DNA from: Azorinus chamasolen
Lineage: Eukaryota; Mollusca; Bivalvia; Cardiida; Solecurtidae
Direction: 5' to 3'
Length of the DNA stretch: 64,000 nt
NCBI GenBank assembly: GCA_963576725.1
Contig: OY755237.1
Span: forward strand, 54,163,805 to 54,227,804
Shown here: one piece after another, positions 10,717 through 21,523 of the stretch
Position numbering within the stretch: the stretch's first letter is position 1
Layout of the letters: the number at the start of each line of letters is the position of its first letter
Position numbers and translations under genes: made by a program
The notes under the pieces: generated by a model
The model's input: the letters and a program-made list of their open reading frames with translations, nothing else
Told to the model about the DNA's origin: nothing
The model's database searches: none

Positions 10717-11117
10717 TTACCTCCAGATAATGAGAGCATTCATATAAATGGATACATTCCCTTTTGTGAAGCAACTACAACCAAATATGCCACAGCCCAT
10801 AGAATGGCATGCTTAAAGAATGAAGCAGAGGTACATACATGTACACTATCATTACAACTGCCACAATACCTATACCGGTCCTTCCACCCCACCAATGCAG
10901 CGAGCCAAATAAACCCGAAATACATTAGTTGACCGCGCTACAATGATGGAAAAGAGAAAATGATATCACACATTCGGCATCGACTAAGAAAACAAAATAG
11001 AACTAGTATGATTACCTCGCTTTAGCACCCATTATCGAAACGAAATATAGAAGGCAGTTGATGTATGCTACTCAATTAAATACAAAACACAAAGTTCAGT
11101 GGTGGTAGTAAACCCGA

Positions 11118-11260
11118 CGACAACTACAACGAAGACGACAATGACGATGATGATGATGGTGGTGATGGTGATGACGATGAGGATGATGATGATGATGACG
11201 ATGATGATGGTGATGACGATGGCGATAATGATAATGAAGATGACGGTGATGATGAAAGCA
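11118..11260 (+). repeat. (GAT/GAC)n trinucleotide microsatellite
   Basis: GATGATGAC-type triplets interrupted by GGT. Both strands are open (Met/Thr-rich and Ile/Val-rich readings), a consequence of the triplet repeat and not of coding. Confidence 0.85.
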
Positions 11261-11963
11261 ATTATAACACCAATGTTATTGATATATACTTCTGACATAA
11301 TATATAACTGGCTATCCATATACAAGAATTAGAATATCGCTTATAAATGACAGATGCTGCTAGCACATTGTTTCTACTGTATATAAGAGTAATAAAATGT
11401 GGCTCTAGAAACAAACAACAGAGAAGCGAATAATAACGCAGATGACATGGGCTGTTACTTCAGTACATGCTCCGAATAAATGTATAGTGAAAACTTTGGC
11501 TGTACTATTCACTGATGCCTCAATATGTTACAGCAAAATGTCCCCACTATTTTAAGACAGACTGGATCTACGTCCGTGTACAAAAGATAGCGAAAACCAG
11601 ATAGCATATGGATAAGTTGCATACGCGGGGAATATGAAATCAACTTCTCAAACATGTATTTCCCAAAAACATGATAAATGTTTTTCCATAGTCTATGTCA
11701 ATTTGGTTCATTATTGTAAATGCAATGAATACGATGCGTGTTGGCTTTGCGAGATATGAAAGTATGTATATGTCTCTGAGTAGTATATGTCTCTGAGTAG
11801 ATCTAGATCCATGAATTTGCAAACAAGAGTAGTCTAGGTCTGTACCCAGATCGGATGGCATTTACAGAAAATACTGTTCACCTTTTAGTTTATCTACATA
11901 TTAATTAGCCACTCTTAGGTCTAAAAACCCTAACAAGAATGCCCTTATGACAAATAGAAATGT

Positions 11964-12050
11964 CGTCCCAGTAATATGAAACGTCCCAGTAATTTTTCAA
12001 TAGTGGGGCGAAACGTCCCAGGAGGAACTGGTTTTGGAGCGAAACGTCCC
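11964..12050 (+). promoter_or_regulatory. GAAACGTCCC repeats upstream of PRDX4
   Basis: GAAACGTCCC occurs at 11978, 12010 and 12041, spaced 32 and 31 bp, with a fourth partial copy TCGTCCCAGTAAT at 11963. The last ends 26 bp before the PRDX4 start codon. TGACGTG at 12064-12070 resembles the core of the unfolded-protein-response element bound by XBP1/ATF6, which would suit an ER peroxiredoxin. No transcription start is mapped, so these may lie in the 5' UTR. Confidence 0.4.
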
Positions 12051-12075
12051 GTATCCATACAGCTGACGTGTAAAA

Positions 12076-12259
12076 ATGGCGACGACCAGCGCACACATTC
12101 GAAAACTCTTCATTATATTGTCTGCGATCTGTGCTAATTGCAATGCACAAGATCAGTGTCAGTCAATGTTTGGTGGACAAGTTTACCCACAAGAAACATG
12201 CGCACCTCAAACCATGCAAAGAACGCTTGGACATACGTTGCAATGGAGTCAAGCAATCA
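12076..12259 (+). CDS. PRDX4: PRDX4 exon 1: signal peptide and N-terminal extension
   Basis: Residues 1-61 plus one base; donor GTGAGT at 12260. Contains [14 protein letters not shown] (signal) and [11 protein letters not shown]. Reading through the donor gives a spurious longer ORF ending at 12297. Confidence 0.92.
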
Positions 12260-15200
12260 GTGAGTTTTACCCCACCCACTTTTTTACTTGGCAGTGACCA
12301 TTCTTACGGTACCGTAATAATAGTCTCAGCCGCTATTCTTACGACAGTTCCGTAATAATAGCAATAAAGTAGATCCGCTCACTCCCGGAAATTCGGCAGC
12401 CGTCGACATCTACTTCATACTACAAATATTCATTCTTGCCTAGGGCAATCCTGCCTTCTGAGGTTGCAGAAGCCCCTGACTTGGTATCCTTCAAGCAGTG
12501 TCTACATCTACAGCTTTACGTTGATACAGTCACTCATGACTATAACTCAACGGGTGATGCTATTCATGTAACCCTTTCCCTCATATGTAATAAAACCTCT
12601 CTCAAGTGGAAATCTAGTAGAGAAGAATTTTTGATACTTTTAGGCAGGTGGCTGCTTAATGCTGAGTGAAAGTCATGCGGAAAGCTCCTATACCAAATTC
12701 TATGTCCGGTTTAGAGGGGTTTTACTGTATATTGTCTCTGATATTAAATAATCTTTTAAACCTAGAGAGGTAATTCAAAGACCTATGATAACACATAGAT
12801 AAGAAACTACTGTATAACACTAGGAGAACTTTATTCTGATAGGTGGTTTGGTTCTTTGCATAAAACTTTTTTGTTTGTGAACAGATTTTAACAATCAAGG
12901 TATCATATTGTAGCTTTATAGTTGCACTACACAATGATATGCTTATATTTCCCGAGTTTTTCTTACCATCCGAGATATTTGCAAACGTGACTTTGTTTGA
13001 TTTTGTACACGCTAAAATCATACCTTATTTCAGCACGTGGCAAACTCTTATATTTTATAAACTACTGAAAAACAAAAGTTTTATCTGTGATAAAAATTCA
13101 AAGACCTATGATAAAACATCATAGGTCTTTGGGTAATTTAACTCGCAGACACCATAAAATGTGGTAGTTGCATCTATGACGTTTGATATATTGTTATTAT
13201 ACGGGGACGCACGGAAATATGTGTATCGAGGTAATAGGTGTACAAGGGATAAATGCCTTTTCACACATTTGCAAACAGAGTAGACCCAGATCAGATGGCA
13301 CCTATAGGAGCCATCTGATCAGGGTCAGCTCTGTTTGCTTTTGGCATGGTAAAGATCTGTTTACAGTTTTTGTCCAAGCAAAACATTCCCTTGAAAAGAA
13401 TTTGGCTAATAAATGTTTATGATGTTACTATTTCTTACATGAATGCTGAACAGGAAAAGGGTTAAAGAAATAATAACATGATGAACATGTAACAGGGTTG
13501 AGTTAAGTTGGGTACAGGTAAACTAGTCTAGTAAGTAAGTCCTGGATTGTTGGGCTAGGTAGCTTTGTGATTACAGTGCAGCCACAGTAAGCCAGATGCC
13601 CTGGGTGAGAGTCACGGTCGGGCCACAATCTTTTCACCAGTTATCTTGTTACAATTGGGCACTCAAATGTCAATGAACATTAGGACAGTGTACAAAAAGT
13701 TACATCCTGATTATTTATGAGTTCCAGGGAGTTCTTCAGGGAAGATTGGAAAGTTGTATAATGAGGTTGAGTTAAGTCGGGTATAGGCAACTGGTGGGAA
13801 ATCATTAAGTCCTGGATCGTTTGGCTTTAACTCAGTGGTTAGAGTGCTGGCATGGTAAGTCAAAGGTCCTGAGTTCGAGCCACGATCTTTTCACCAGTTG
13901 TCCTGTTACATATACATGTATTTAGACATGATTTTAGTACTTTAATTTTTTATAAATCCGGTAGTATATGAACACAGGATATATTGGCCTTGACAGAAAC
14001 TGTAGAATCAGATCTATATAATTCATAAGCAGAGTGATCAGACCAGGTGAGACGTTCATCTGAACTTGGTCTACCCTGTTTTGCAAGGGGGTGGGGGAGA
14101 GGACTATACTTGTTTATAGGCTTCATGGTTCGACTTTGGTTAGTAGCAGTTTTAAAGTAAGATGGAAGTGTTTTGCATTAACTTTGATACAAGTACACAT
14201 GTACTATGTTGTAGTTTCTCGCTCGGCACCAGACTGGAATGGAACAGCAGTAGTTGGTGACAAATTCAAGGACATCAGCCTAAAGGACTACAGAGGGAAA
14301 TATCTTGTGTTCTTCTTCTACCCTTTAGATTTGTAAGTTGTTAGGGCCCGCATGAAGATGCGGGTGCCCTATACTACTCAACTTGTCCATCTGTCCGTCC
14401 GTTAGTCCGTTTTTGGTTTCCACACAATATCTCCTTAAGAAATGGTCCAATTTTCACCAAACTTGCTCAGTGTACTTGATATCCAAGTACCTCACATGGG
14501 TTCTGTGTTCGGCAATTTCTGTACATATTTTGGTAAATTACGGGCATTTTAACTTAGGCTGCTACAATCTGATTAGCCAATTGGTTTCCGTGCAAAATCT
14601 CCTCAAGGAATGGTCCAATTCACTATTATCTGACTTGCTAATCATCAAAATTAGACACCAAATCATAATACCTAACCAACTGACAACTTGCTCAGTAAAG
14701 TCTTCAATTTACAAAGATGAGTTTTTGAAACATTGGGTCATTTAATTATCTGTACTGTTAAGAATTGCTAGCCTGATGTCTGAACAACAGCTTAACCATT
14801 CTCATGGTAAGTTTAGAAGTTTGCTAAAATTCTCACTTACTATTCACTTTCATGTTATATGATCGTTTTACCTTGACAATCTCGTTACTGTAATCTCACA
14901 TTTATATAATTCCATAAGCAAACAGAGCAGACCCTGACCAGACGGCTTCTACAGGAGAGAGCCATCTAATCTGGGTCGACACAGTGAAAATGTGTGTGTA
15001 TATGAGAGAAATGGTTAAATAATTTTGAAACTATGGCAGAGTGCCTGTGGTAATCATCTTAGATGCTTCGTTTCTCATTGTCTGCTTTGGCTTGAAGTTG
15101 TTTGAAATAGTTTTTCATATTGCAGTTAGCAGGAGAATATTAAGCCTTTACTCTATGAATATTAAGCCTTTACTCCATGAATATTCATGTAAGAAGTAAT

Positions 15201-18200
15201 GAAAATGGTCTATAGTTAACCACTGCTTGCATTTGGATATTCAGCATTCAAAGAGTTAGTCTTTTCTCTATGATTATGTTTAAGCATATAAATTATGCTT
15301 CTATATATTTCAGAAGACTGTTCTGTGATTGGTCAGTAATAATGAAGATTTGTCTGTTCTCTTTACAGTACCTTTGTATGTCCAACAGAGATAATCGCAT
15401 TCCATGACAGGTTGGAGGAGTTCAAGAAGATCAACACAGAGGTGGTTGCTTGCTCGGTTGACTCTCCACATACACATTTAGCGTGGTAAGTCACCAGTTC
15501 AGATTGGCATTAGTCATCAGCCATGCAGTAGAACCTGTCTTAAGCAACTGTCAAAAAGAGGTATAATTATGGGCCTATAACACTGCAGAAAGCTCCTGTA
15601 GGATCTTTCTGTATTACTTTTGCCCTGCATTATGCAACCACCTGCTATTCAAATCTCCTTTAATGGTCACTTAGACAGGTTCTACTGTATACATGTATTG
15701 ATAAAAATTGCAAATGGCAAAAAGGAACTTAAGTTGATCAATGATTTAGGCCAAAAGGGCTGCGAAAACAATGCAATTTGTTTCGTGCTCTGAAGAACCG
15801 CTGGGATCTTCCTTTACCTGTAATTAGCTGGACGTCATGACATGACTGAAATACTGTTAAAATTATGAAAAAACGGATAAAAAAACAAACCAAAACAAAA
15901 GGACTGAAAGAAGTTTACTTAAACTTGTATGCTGCTCATATTTTTTAAAGTTTTGCAAAACAAAATGACTTCAGAATCTAGAGACTAACTTCCAGATCAG
16001 ATGGCTTCTGTAGGAGCTGTCTGATCAGAGTGCTCTGTTAGTATAGAATTAGATCTTAGGCCTGATTGAGATTCGATACTTTCTGTGAAACCAATGTATT
16101 CACTTGCTTTATAATCATATAACAGCATTAGTTAACCCTTTCCCTGTTCAGTATTCATGTAAGAAATAATGACATTTGAATATTTTTATATAGTTTTAAG
16201 GGATTTTTATGCCCCCAAAGGCGGGCATATAGTAATCGCATTGTCCGTCCTTCCGTCTGTCCGTCTGTCCTTCCATCAGTCCCAAATTCGTGTCAGGTCT
16301 GTAACTTCTTCATCTATCAGTGGATTTCAATATAACTTGCCACAAATGTTCACCAGACAGAGACGATGTGTCGCTTTCAACTCCCTGGTCCATGGGTCAA
16401 AGGTCAAGGTCACAGGGTACAATTTTTGGGGGCATTTGTATCGTGACTGTGACATCTCTTGTTTTGCTTTGACACAGACTGTAGAATCAGATCTATATCA
16501 CGTTAGAAGCAAACAGAGCAGACCCTGATGAGAGGGCTCATGTAAGAGCCATCTGATCTGGGTATAATCTGTTTGCAAATGTATGAAAATGTGTTTATAT
16601 GAGGGAAGGGGTTAATAAACACATGTATAGTTAAAGTGTGTAAAGATAAAGTCTATCATCAGGTAAATGTTAAGAAATAGTGACAGCAGGCATATTGATA
16701 AGCTGAAGTTTTATAATGTATTACAAACAAAGGAATTTTGAGTATGGCATACATGTACATTTATTGTTTACACATTCCAGGATTAACACACCTCGAGCAA
16801 AGGGAGGATTAGGCTCCCTGAGTTACCCACTACTGTCTGACATCACTCACAAAATATCCAAAGCTTATGGAGTCTACCTGGAAGATCTTGGACATACTTT
16901 GAGGTATGAACTCTTTATCAGTTAGAGCTCTTACAGAAGCAGTCTGTTTGTTTATGAAATTATATATATCTTATCATACATGTTTTGTCTAAGCCAAACA
17001 TTTCTTTGTAAATTTTACATTATAAAGATCAAGGTAACCCATTCCCTCATATTGACGACTTTTGACGACTGTAAAAGTCACTTTGTGAAACCATTATGAT
17101 AAATAAAGCATTTGCTCCTATAGGAGCAAATGCTCTATCACAATGGTTTCAAACTACAAAATTCTAAAAGTTTCCTTTTCTCTAGTTAATGCTACTTTTC
17201 GGTAGATTTATATAAAGAGGTTGTATCTAAATATAGCATATGAGGGAAAGAGTTAATCAATATTCATTATCATGAAGTGCTCAAAACGGTAAATGACATT
17301 CGTATAATTGTTTTGATTTCAGAGGTCTTTTCATCATTGACACAAAAGGTATTTTGCGTCAGATCACCATGAATGATCTGCCAGTGGGCCGCTCTGTGGA
17401 CGAGACTCTCAGACTGGTACAGGCATTCCAGTTTACTGACACGCATGGTGAAGTCTGCCCAGCTAACTGGAAACCAGGAGCTGACACTGTAAGTTTACCA
17501 GTTTGAGATGCCGTTTGACACCTTTGCAAACAGAGTAAATCCAGAGCGGATGGCTCCTGTTGCAGCCATCTCATCTGGGTTTGCTCTGTTTGCTTATGGA
17601 ATTACATAGATCTGATTTTTCAGTTTCTGCCATGGCCGAAACATCCAATCTTCATAATTATACCATAATAAAGCTACAAATAAATATTCATGATGTCTTT
17701 ATTTCTTACATGATTATTAATCATCAGGTAAAAGTCTTAAAAGAATTTTCATTGCAAGAAGTAATTATTTGGTATGAGTATTAATTTTAATAGCTTATTT
17801 TTAAGCTTGTCTGTTTTTCAAATAAAAAAAAATACATGCTATTGTTGTAACCCCGGTGGCCGTATTGTTGTCGTCGTTTTTGTCCGGAAATTTAAATGCT
17901 GACGATTACATTTTCTCTATTCATGCAAATCTTATGAAACTTCATGTTCACCATCACAAGGGCTACAATCTGACCAAAGGCCATAACTTTCTTTTATTTT
18001 TTTTACAAAATTATGCACCTTTATCGACTTAATAAATGAAAACTTAAAATGTCTTGACATAAGAGCGTTTGCACCTGCGTGCACTCTTGTTATAATTGCT
18101 ATCTGATTTTTATGCCCCCCCAGCGGCGGGCATATAGTAATCGCATTGTCCGTCCGTCCGTCTGTCCTTCCATCCGTCTCAAATTTCGTGTTCCTTCCAT

Positions 18201-19039
18201 AACTTTATTTTATCTGTGAATGGATTTCAAAAATACCTGGCACAAATGTTCACCACACATAGACGATGTGTCATGTTCAACTCCCTAGTCCATGGGTCAA
18301 AGGTCAAGGTCATCCTTCAGGGTCAAAGGTCGGGGCATAAGTGTTTCACAAACACACTCTTGTTTATAATGGCATTTAATGATTTAAACATGAAGAATTT
18401 GGCTCTGGGTGAACCTGATGAATATTCATTTTAGAAACAATGACATCAAACTATCTGACTGAACATGTGTATGTACTTACAGCATTGTAGAGCACAATTC
18501 AGTGGGATGCAGGGCACACAACCTTGGATTTTGGGCTTTAATTCACCAAGATAATCTCAGTCTTAAGCATGTCACTAAGTAAAGGTTATAATAGTTAACA
18601 TCAAATAGAGGACATGGTATCTACATTTATTAGCTTTTATGTGACTGATGCTTATGAAAACCATCTCTTTGGCCCTCTTAACATTGGAGGCAAAGAGCTT
18701 TGGTCCTGTCTGCCGATACATCCCACAATCCTTGGGTGTCCCAACTCCTCATACATCAGTGGGAGGAGTTGCTTCAAACTTTAACAGATGAGCGATGCTG
18801 ATGTGAAGATACTTGTAAAGAAGTGAATTTTTGCTTTGACTATTTTCACCAGAGTAATAGGACTTTGAAATTTTCTTGACTATATAACATATAGTGAAAA
18901 GTACTTGATTTAGAGACAGTATCACCATTGAGTCATCTGTGTCCTACGGACACATTTCTATAATGTGATTTATGTATCTTTTTTACAGATTGTGCCAGAT
19001 CAAGGCGAGAAGTTGAAGTATTTCTCAAAGCATCCATGA
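12076..19039 (+). CDS. PRDX4: Peroxiredoxin-4 (typical 2-Cys, secretory pathway), six coding exons
   Basis: Coding exons 12076-12259, 14215-14332, 15369-15485, 16781-16903, 17323-17488 and 18989-19039 join in frame to 252 residues (human PRDX4 is 271). The protein reduces hydrogen peroxide in the endoplasmic reticulum and outside the cell and passes disulfides to PDI (known for PRDX4). Residues 11-24 are a hydrophobic signal core, then a Cys-bearing extension (C28, C42) with GGQVYP, as in PRDX4 and not PRDX1/2/3. FTFVCP holds peroxidatic C105; HGEVCP holds resolving C226. T102 and R181 complete the active site. GGLG (148-151) and YF (247-248) mark the overoxidation-sensitive eukaryotic form. 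The ending KLKYFSKHP is also PRDX4-like. All introns are GT-AG (1955, 1036, 1295, 419 and 1500 bp) and carry MITEs, SINEs and hairpin repeats. The start is the only ATG giving a signal peptide. No clear poly(A) signal was seen before the TTAA element at 19189. Confidence 0.95.
12639..12727 (+). mobile_element. 3' part of a TA-flanked CAGTAGAACC MITE
   Basis: GGCAGGTGGCTGCTTAATGC, GCGGAAAGCTCCTATA and the right end GAGGGGTTTTACTG before TA. The left end is missing. In PRDX4 intron 1. Confidence 0.5.
12763..13138. mobile_element. Small element with AATTCAAAGACCTATGATA inverted ends
   Basis: AATTCAAAGACCTATGATAA at 12772 is repeated at 13096 and again inverted at 13110-13136 (ATCATAGGTCTTTGGGTAATTTA), giving an end-to-end inverted repeat and a right-end hairpin. 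PRDX4 intron 1. Confidence 0.5.
13240..13465 (-). mobile_element. Family-1 TTAA MITE, left end lost
   Basis: The palindrome at 13271-13338 (GCAAACAGAGTAGACCCAGA...CTCTGTTTGC) has central CAGATGGCACCTATAGGAGCCATCTG. The right end is GAACAGGAAAAGGGTTAA. Confidence 0.6.
13489..13915 (+). repeat. Two tandem tRNA-derived SINE copies
   Basis: GTTGAGTTAAGTYGGGTAYAGG starts at 13497 and 13764. The second copy has TAACTCAGTGGTTAGAGTGC (A box) and GAGTTCGAGCC (B box). Both finish GATCTTTTCACCAGTTRTCYTGTTAC, the same tail type as the SINE at 4210-4345. The first copy's tRNA part is degenerate. Confidence 0.6.
14215..14332 (+). CDS. PRDX4: PRDX4 exon 2
   Basis: Acceptor TATGTTGTAG; donor GTAAGT at 14333. 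Encodes [10 protein letters not shown] to the first two bases of F101, including [16 protein letters not shown]. Confidence 0.93.
14341..14550 (+). mobile_element. Hairpin-started repeat, GGGCCCGCATGAAGATGCGGG subtype (partial)
   Basis: The hairpin CCCGCATGAAGATGCGGG is followed by a TCCGTCCGTTAGTCCG tract and the core 'ttggtttccacacaatatctcc', repeated at 14581. A 3' end could not be fixed. Starts eight bases after the PRDX4 exon 2 donor. Confidence 0.4.
14916..15020 (+). mobile_element. 3' part of a family-1 TTAA MITE
   Basis: GCAAACAGAGCAGACCCTGA...TCTGGGTCGACACAGTG palindrome, then GTGTGTGTATATGAGAGAAATGGTTAA. PRDX4 intron 2. Confidence 0.55.
15369..15485 (+). CDS. PRDX4: PRDX4 exon 3 with the peroxidatic cysteine
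   Basis: Acceptor CTCTTTACAG; donor GTAAGT at 15486. Encodes [11 protein letters not shown] (C105) and [10 protein letters not shown]. Confidence 0.94.
15536..15687 (+). mobile_element. CAGTAGAACC MITE
   Basis: CAGTAGAACCTGTCTTAAGC at the left, GACAGGTTCTACTG before TA at the right; interior CAGAAAGCTCCTGTAGGATCTTTCTGTATTAC hairpin and TGCCCTGCATTATGCAACC. PRDX4 intron 3. Confidence 0.65.
16132..16615 (+). mobile_element. Family-1 TTAA MITE interrupted by a hairpin-ended repeat
   Basis: TTAACCCTTTCCCTGTTCAG at 16132 and GAGGGAAGGGGTTAA ending 16615. Internal landmarks are ATTCATGTAAGAAATAATGACA, the palindrome at 16509-16577 and ATGTGTTTATATGAGGG. A second element occupies 16207-16464. Confidence 0.7.
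16207..16464 (+). mobile_element. HINE/pearl-like repeat nested in a TTAA MITE
   Basis: TTTTTATGCCCCCAAAGGCGGGCATATAG, a TCCGTCTG tract, one core (TGCCACAAATGTTCACCAGAC, CATGGGTCAAAGGTCAAGGTCA), then GGGGGCATTTG...ACATCTCTTGTTTT. It is inserted into the T-run that follows AAGGGA in the uninterrupted copy at 19272. Confidence 0.65.
16781..16903 (+). CDS. PRDX4: PRDX4 exon 4 with the GGLG motif
   Basis: Acceptor CACATTCCAG; donor GTATGA at 16904. Encodes [11 protein letters not shown]...[18 protein letters not shown] and LEDLGHTLR (R181). Confidence 0.94.
17034..17256 (+). mobile_element. Family-2 TTAA MITE (CCCATTCCCTCAT ends)
   Basis: TAACCCATTCCCTCATATTGACG at the left and GCATATGAGGGAAAGAGTTAA at the right. 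Hairpin: ATTATGATAAATAAAGCATT, then TGCTCCTATAGGAGCA, then AATGCTCTATCACAATGGTTT. Ends 66 bp before PRDX4 exon 5. Confidence 0.65.
17323..17488 (+). CDS. PRDX4: PRDX4 exon 5 with the resolving cysteine
   Basis: Acceptor TTTTGATTTCAG; donor GTAAGT at 17489. Encodes [39 protein letters not shown] and [15 protein letters not shown] (C226). Confidence 0.94.
17524..17600 (+). repeat. Family-1 palindrome
   Basis: TTGCAAACAGAGTAAATCCA...TCTGGGTTTGCTCTGTTTGC with central GGATGGCTCCTGTTGCAGCCATCTC. PRDX4 intron 5. Confidence 0.55.
17853..18092 (+). mobile_element. Hairpin-ended repeat fragment
   Basis: CCCCGGTGGCCGTATTGTTGTCG start and GCGTTTGCACCTGCGTGCACTCTTGTTATAA end. The CTCTTGTT terminus is shared with the other long repeats. 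Confidence 0.4.
18110..18365 (+). mobile_element. HINE/pearl-like repeat, GCCCCC subtype
   Basis: TTTTTATGCCCCCCCAGCGGCGGGCATATAG, a TCCGTCCG tract, TGGCACAAATGTTCACCACAC core, then CGGGGCATAAGTGTTTCACAAACACACTCTTGTTT. Near-identical plan to 16207-16464. Confidence 0.65.
18989..19039 (+). CDS. PRDX4: PRDX4 exon 6 (C-terminus and stop)
   Basis: Acceptor TTTTTTACAG ends at 18988. Encodes [16 protein letters not shown], stop TGA at 19037-19039. Too short to stand out alone, but phase 0 follows exon 5 exactly. Confidence 0.9.
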   Translation: MVPDQGEKLKYFSKHP

Positions 19040-19188
19040 AGAGGGCATTATAACTCAGGCTTGAGAAGAAAAAACTCAGATATATCTGTTGCATTAGTTT
19101 ATTTGTGGTATTGGAAGAAAGGTATCTCAGCACTTGTTCAGCTCAAAGAGTTTCACATTATGTAGACTGATCAGAAACGGAAGTTTAA

Positions 19189-19426
19189 TTAACCCTTTCT
19201 CTGTTCAATGTTTGTATAAGAAATTATGACATCATGAATATTTATTAGCTGAATTTATATAATGTAAGCTTTTCAAGGGATTTTTTTGTTTTAACAAAAA
19301 GTTTAGAATCAGATCCATATCATGTCAAAAACAAACAGAGCAGATCCTGGTCAGATGGCTCCTATAGGAGCCGTCGGATCTGGATCTACTCTGTTTGCAA
19401 ACGCCTTTATATGCAGGAAAGGTTAA
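19189..19426 (+). mobile_element. Family-1 TTAA MITE, complete
   Basis: TTAACCCTTTCTCTGTTCAATG to GCAGGAAAGGTTAA, 238 bp. Contains the typical body (AAGAAATTATGACATCATGA, ATATTTATTAGCTGAATTT, GTTTAGAATCAGATCCATATC) and the palindrome with central GATGGCTCCTATAGGAGCCGTC. Confidence 0.75.
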
Positions 19427-19974
19427 AGATGTTTTATGCACATTTTTCGTATTAATCAATTAACACCAGAAGCTGTACATGTATACCTACAATGAAAACA
19501 ATGCTTACAACCCATTTTCCAACAGGATATATTTGTTCAGCTAAATATTACCACTATTCGAATACTGCTAAGTTCTTTAACAGGAGTCTCCTTTTTAGAA
19601 ACAGGGATTTTGTACAGAAATCAGCGGACATCTTCGGCCAAGTTCTGAATGACTCCGATTCTATTTTGGAACAACGTTTTGAATATAAATTAGGTTTTTA
19701 CAACATGTACAATTGCTGACACTGGTTGTTGGCCTACATATATATCGAATGATTATTTCTGGTATGTAAATTTGAATCTTACGGCAGATTCCGGCCAATG
19801 ACGAGCGCTAATCCGTTGGTTTCCATAGCAATCCAGTTTTCTCATTTTTTAAACACACACAACCATTTACTAAACATGCTGTTTAGTGTTAAATTAGTGT
19901 TAAGGTACATTATGATTCTGAAGTCAGTTGTGGAAATTTGCGCAGCATACATCTTTAATCCTTACTCAATGAGT

Positions 19975-20245
19975 GTTAATGTTGGAAATAATAACTATGA
20001 ATATTTATTAGCTGAATGTTGGAAATAATAACTGAATATTTATTAGCTGAATTTTATAAATAATAACTATGAATATTTATTAGCTGAATTTTATAAAAGA
20101 GACAATTTTCGACCATGTCAGCAACTAAAGAATCAGATCTATACTGTTTCATAAGCTAACAGAATAGACCCTGATCAGAGAGCTCCTGCAGGAGAGCTCC
20201 TGCAGGAGCTGTCTGATCTTGGTCTACTCTGTAAAGGGTCAAAAA
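19975..20245 (+). repeat. Family-1 MITE remnant with internal duplications
   Basis: ATGAATATTTATTAGCTGAAT is repeated three times (19999-20094). The palindrome at 20157 has a duplicated GGAGAGCTCCTGCA centre, lengthening the hairpin loop region. Confidence 0.5.
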
Positions 20246-20424
20246 GAAGATTAAGACTGCCTAATACCAATTTCAGCAAGTATTACATCCATGACAGTTT
20301 ATGATTATCTAGTACCTGCATTCTACATTATGAAGGTAGGTAAACTGGATTAGAGAGGTACCAAACACTGACATGAAGTATTGTATATAAAAAAGTATCT
20401 CACTGAGCAATAGATAAAGATGTG

Positions 20425-20530
20425 TATTCAATTACTAAAACCATCATTTCTCCACAAACCCTAGGTTGGGACCACTCTTTACAACTGTCTAAAAGAGATG
20501 ATTCTAAAGTGCAGAGACATAACAACGGAG
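20425..20530 (+). repeat. Palindromic repeat (CCACAAACCCTA...GACCACTCTTTA)
   Basis: Related to the cleaner hairpin at 26100-26215: AAACCATCATTTCTCCACAAACCC, GACCACTCTTTACAACTGTC, then GATGATTCTAAAG. The right arm is degenerate. Confidence 0.45.
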
Positions 20531-20559
20531 CTATTTTATATAAATAAGTTTTATAAATT

Positions 20560-21060
20560 ATGTACTTGGGGTCAAAATTGGCCCCACCCCAGGGGTGCAT
20601 TGTTTTCAAAAGGAACAAATATTGTAAACTTTGAAAATCATCTCCTCTGAAACTGGAAGGTTCCTAGCTTTCATATTTGACACATAGTATCATGTTTAGG
20701 TCCTCAACAAAAGTTATATAAATTATATAACAGATGCCCAGGGGTGGCCAGTTTTCTATAAAAGACTGCTGTTTCAGTACTTTGTTAGGCAATGACATTT
20801 GACCAATGGCTATTTTTAGCATACATGTATTGCTGGAGTGAGCCATATTGCTCATTTGAACTCTGTTAGTCAAGATGTAGTAGATTTTGGGGTTTTGTCT
20901 TGTTTTATATAGAAACAAATTGTTAAAACTTTGAAAACCTTCTCCTCTGAAACTGGAAGGTTCTCAGCTTTCATATTTGGCTCATAGCATCATCTTGAAG
21001 TCCTCCACAAAAGTTTAAGAATTATGCCCCTGGGTACAAACTGGTCATCATGAGTACACC
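20560..21060 (+). repeat. Core fragment of the CTCACCAGAGCAC long repeat
   Basis: Contains three copies of the core (GGGGTCAAAATTGGCCCCACC, TCTCCTCTGAAACTGGAAGGTT, GCTTTCATATTTGRCWCATAGYATCAT) without the flanking hairpins. Confidence 0.5.
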
Positions 21061-21523
21061 CCATAAATTATAGTTACAACAGTTTTACACCCAACCTTGA
21101 TATGTAACTGCATTCCTTAGTTTTATTTGTTTCCGAAATAATTTGAGCATTGAGTGTTTGTGTTTTATGTTTTTGATATTTTTGGTGATAGGGGATCTTT
21201 AAAAATTAGGTTGATCTCTTTGTATGATCATGTCAAAGTGATGCTGATATATGCTAACATTTTAGAAACTTTAGATCTATATGAGATGTCTAGTAAATTG
21301 ACATCTCATAAGGATCCAAACTGTTGGCTGCTGTTTACCACTGACAACAGTTTATGAAGAACAATGGAAAAAATCACTAAGACTTTTTTTAATTTTAGCA
21401 GTTGATAATTTTTCAGATGACTTATTGTACAAAGAGTTCATGTAAACAATTTTTGAGTTTTCTCTTTTAGATTTATTTTTGCATCAGTTTGTGACAATAA
21501 TATCCATCTACGTTACTCGATAG

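Noticed and set aside
11068..11332. Met/Thr-rich and Ile/Val-rich ORFs
   Set aside because: Translation of a GAT/GAC microsatellite.
12131..12355. Alternative plus-strand ORF overlapping PRDX4 exon 1
   Set aside because: Out-of-frame shadow running into the intron; no signal or motif.
16169..16528. 119-codon ORF
   Set aside because: Lies entirely over nested repeats in PRDX4 intron 3 and includes the TCCG tract.
17359..17574. Minus-strand ORF over PRDX4 exon 5
   Set aside because: Shadow of the coding exon; the plus strand has the conserved peroxiredoxin sequence and correct splice sites.
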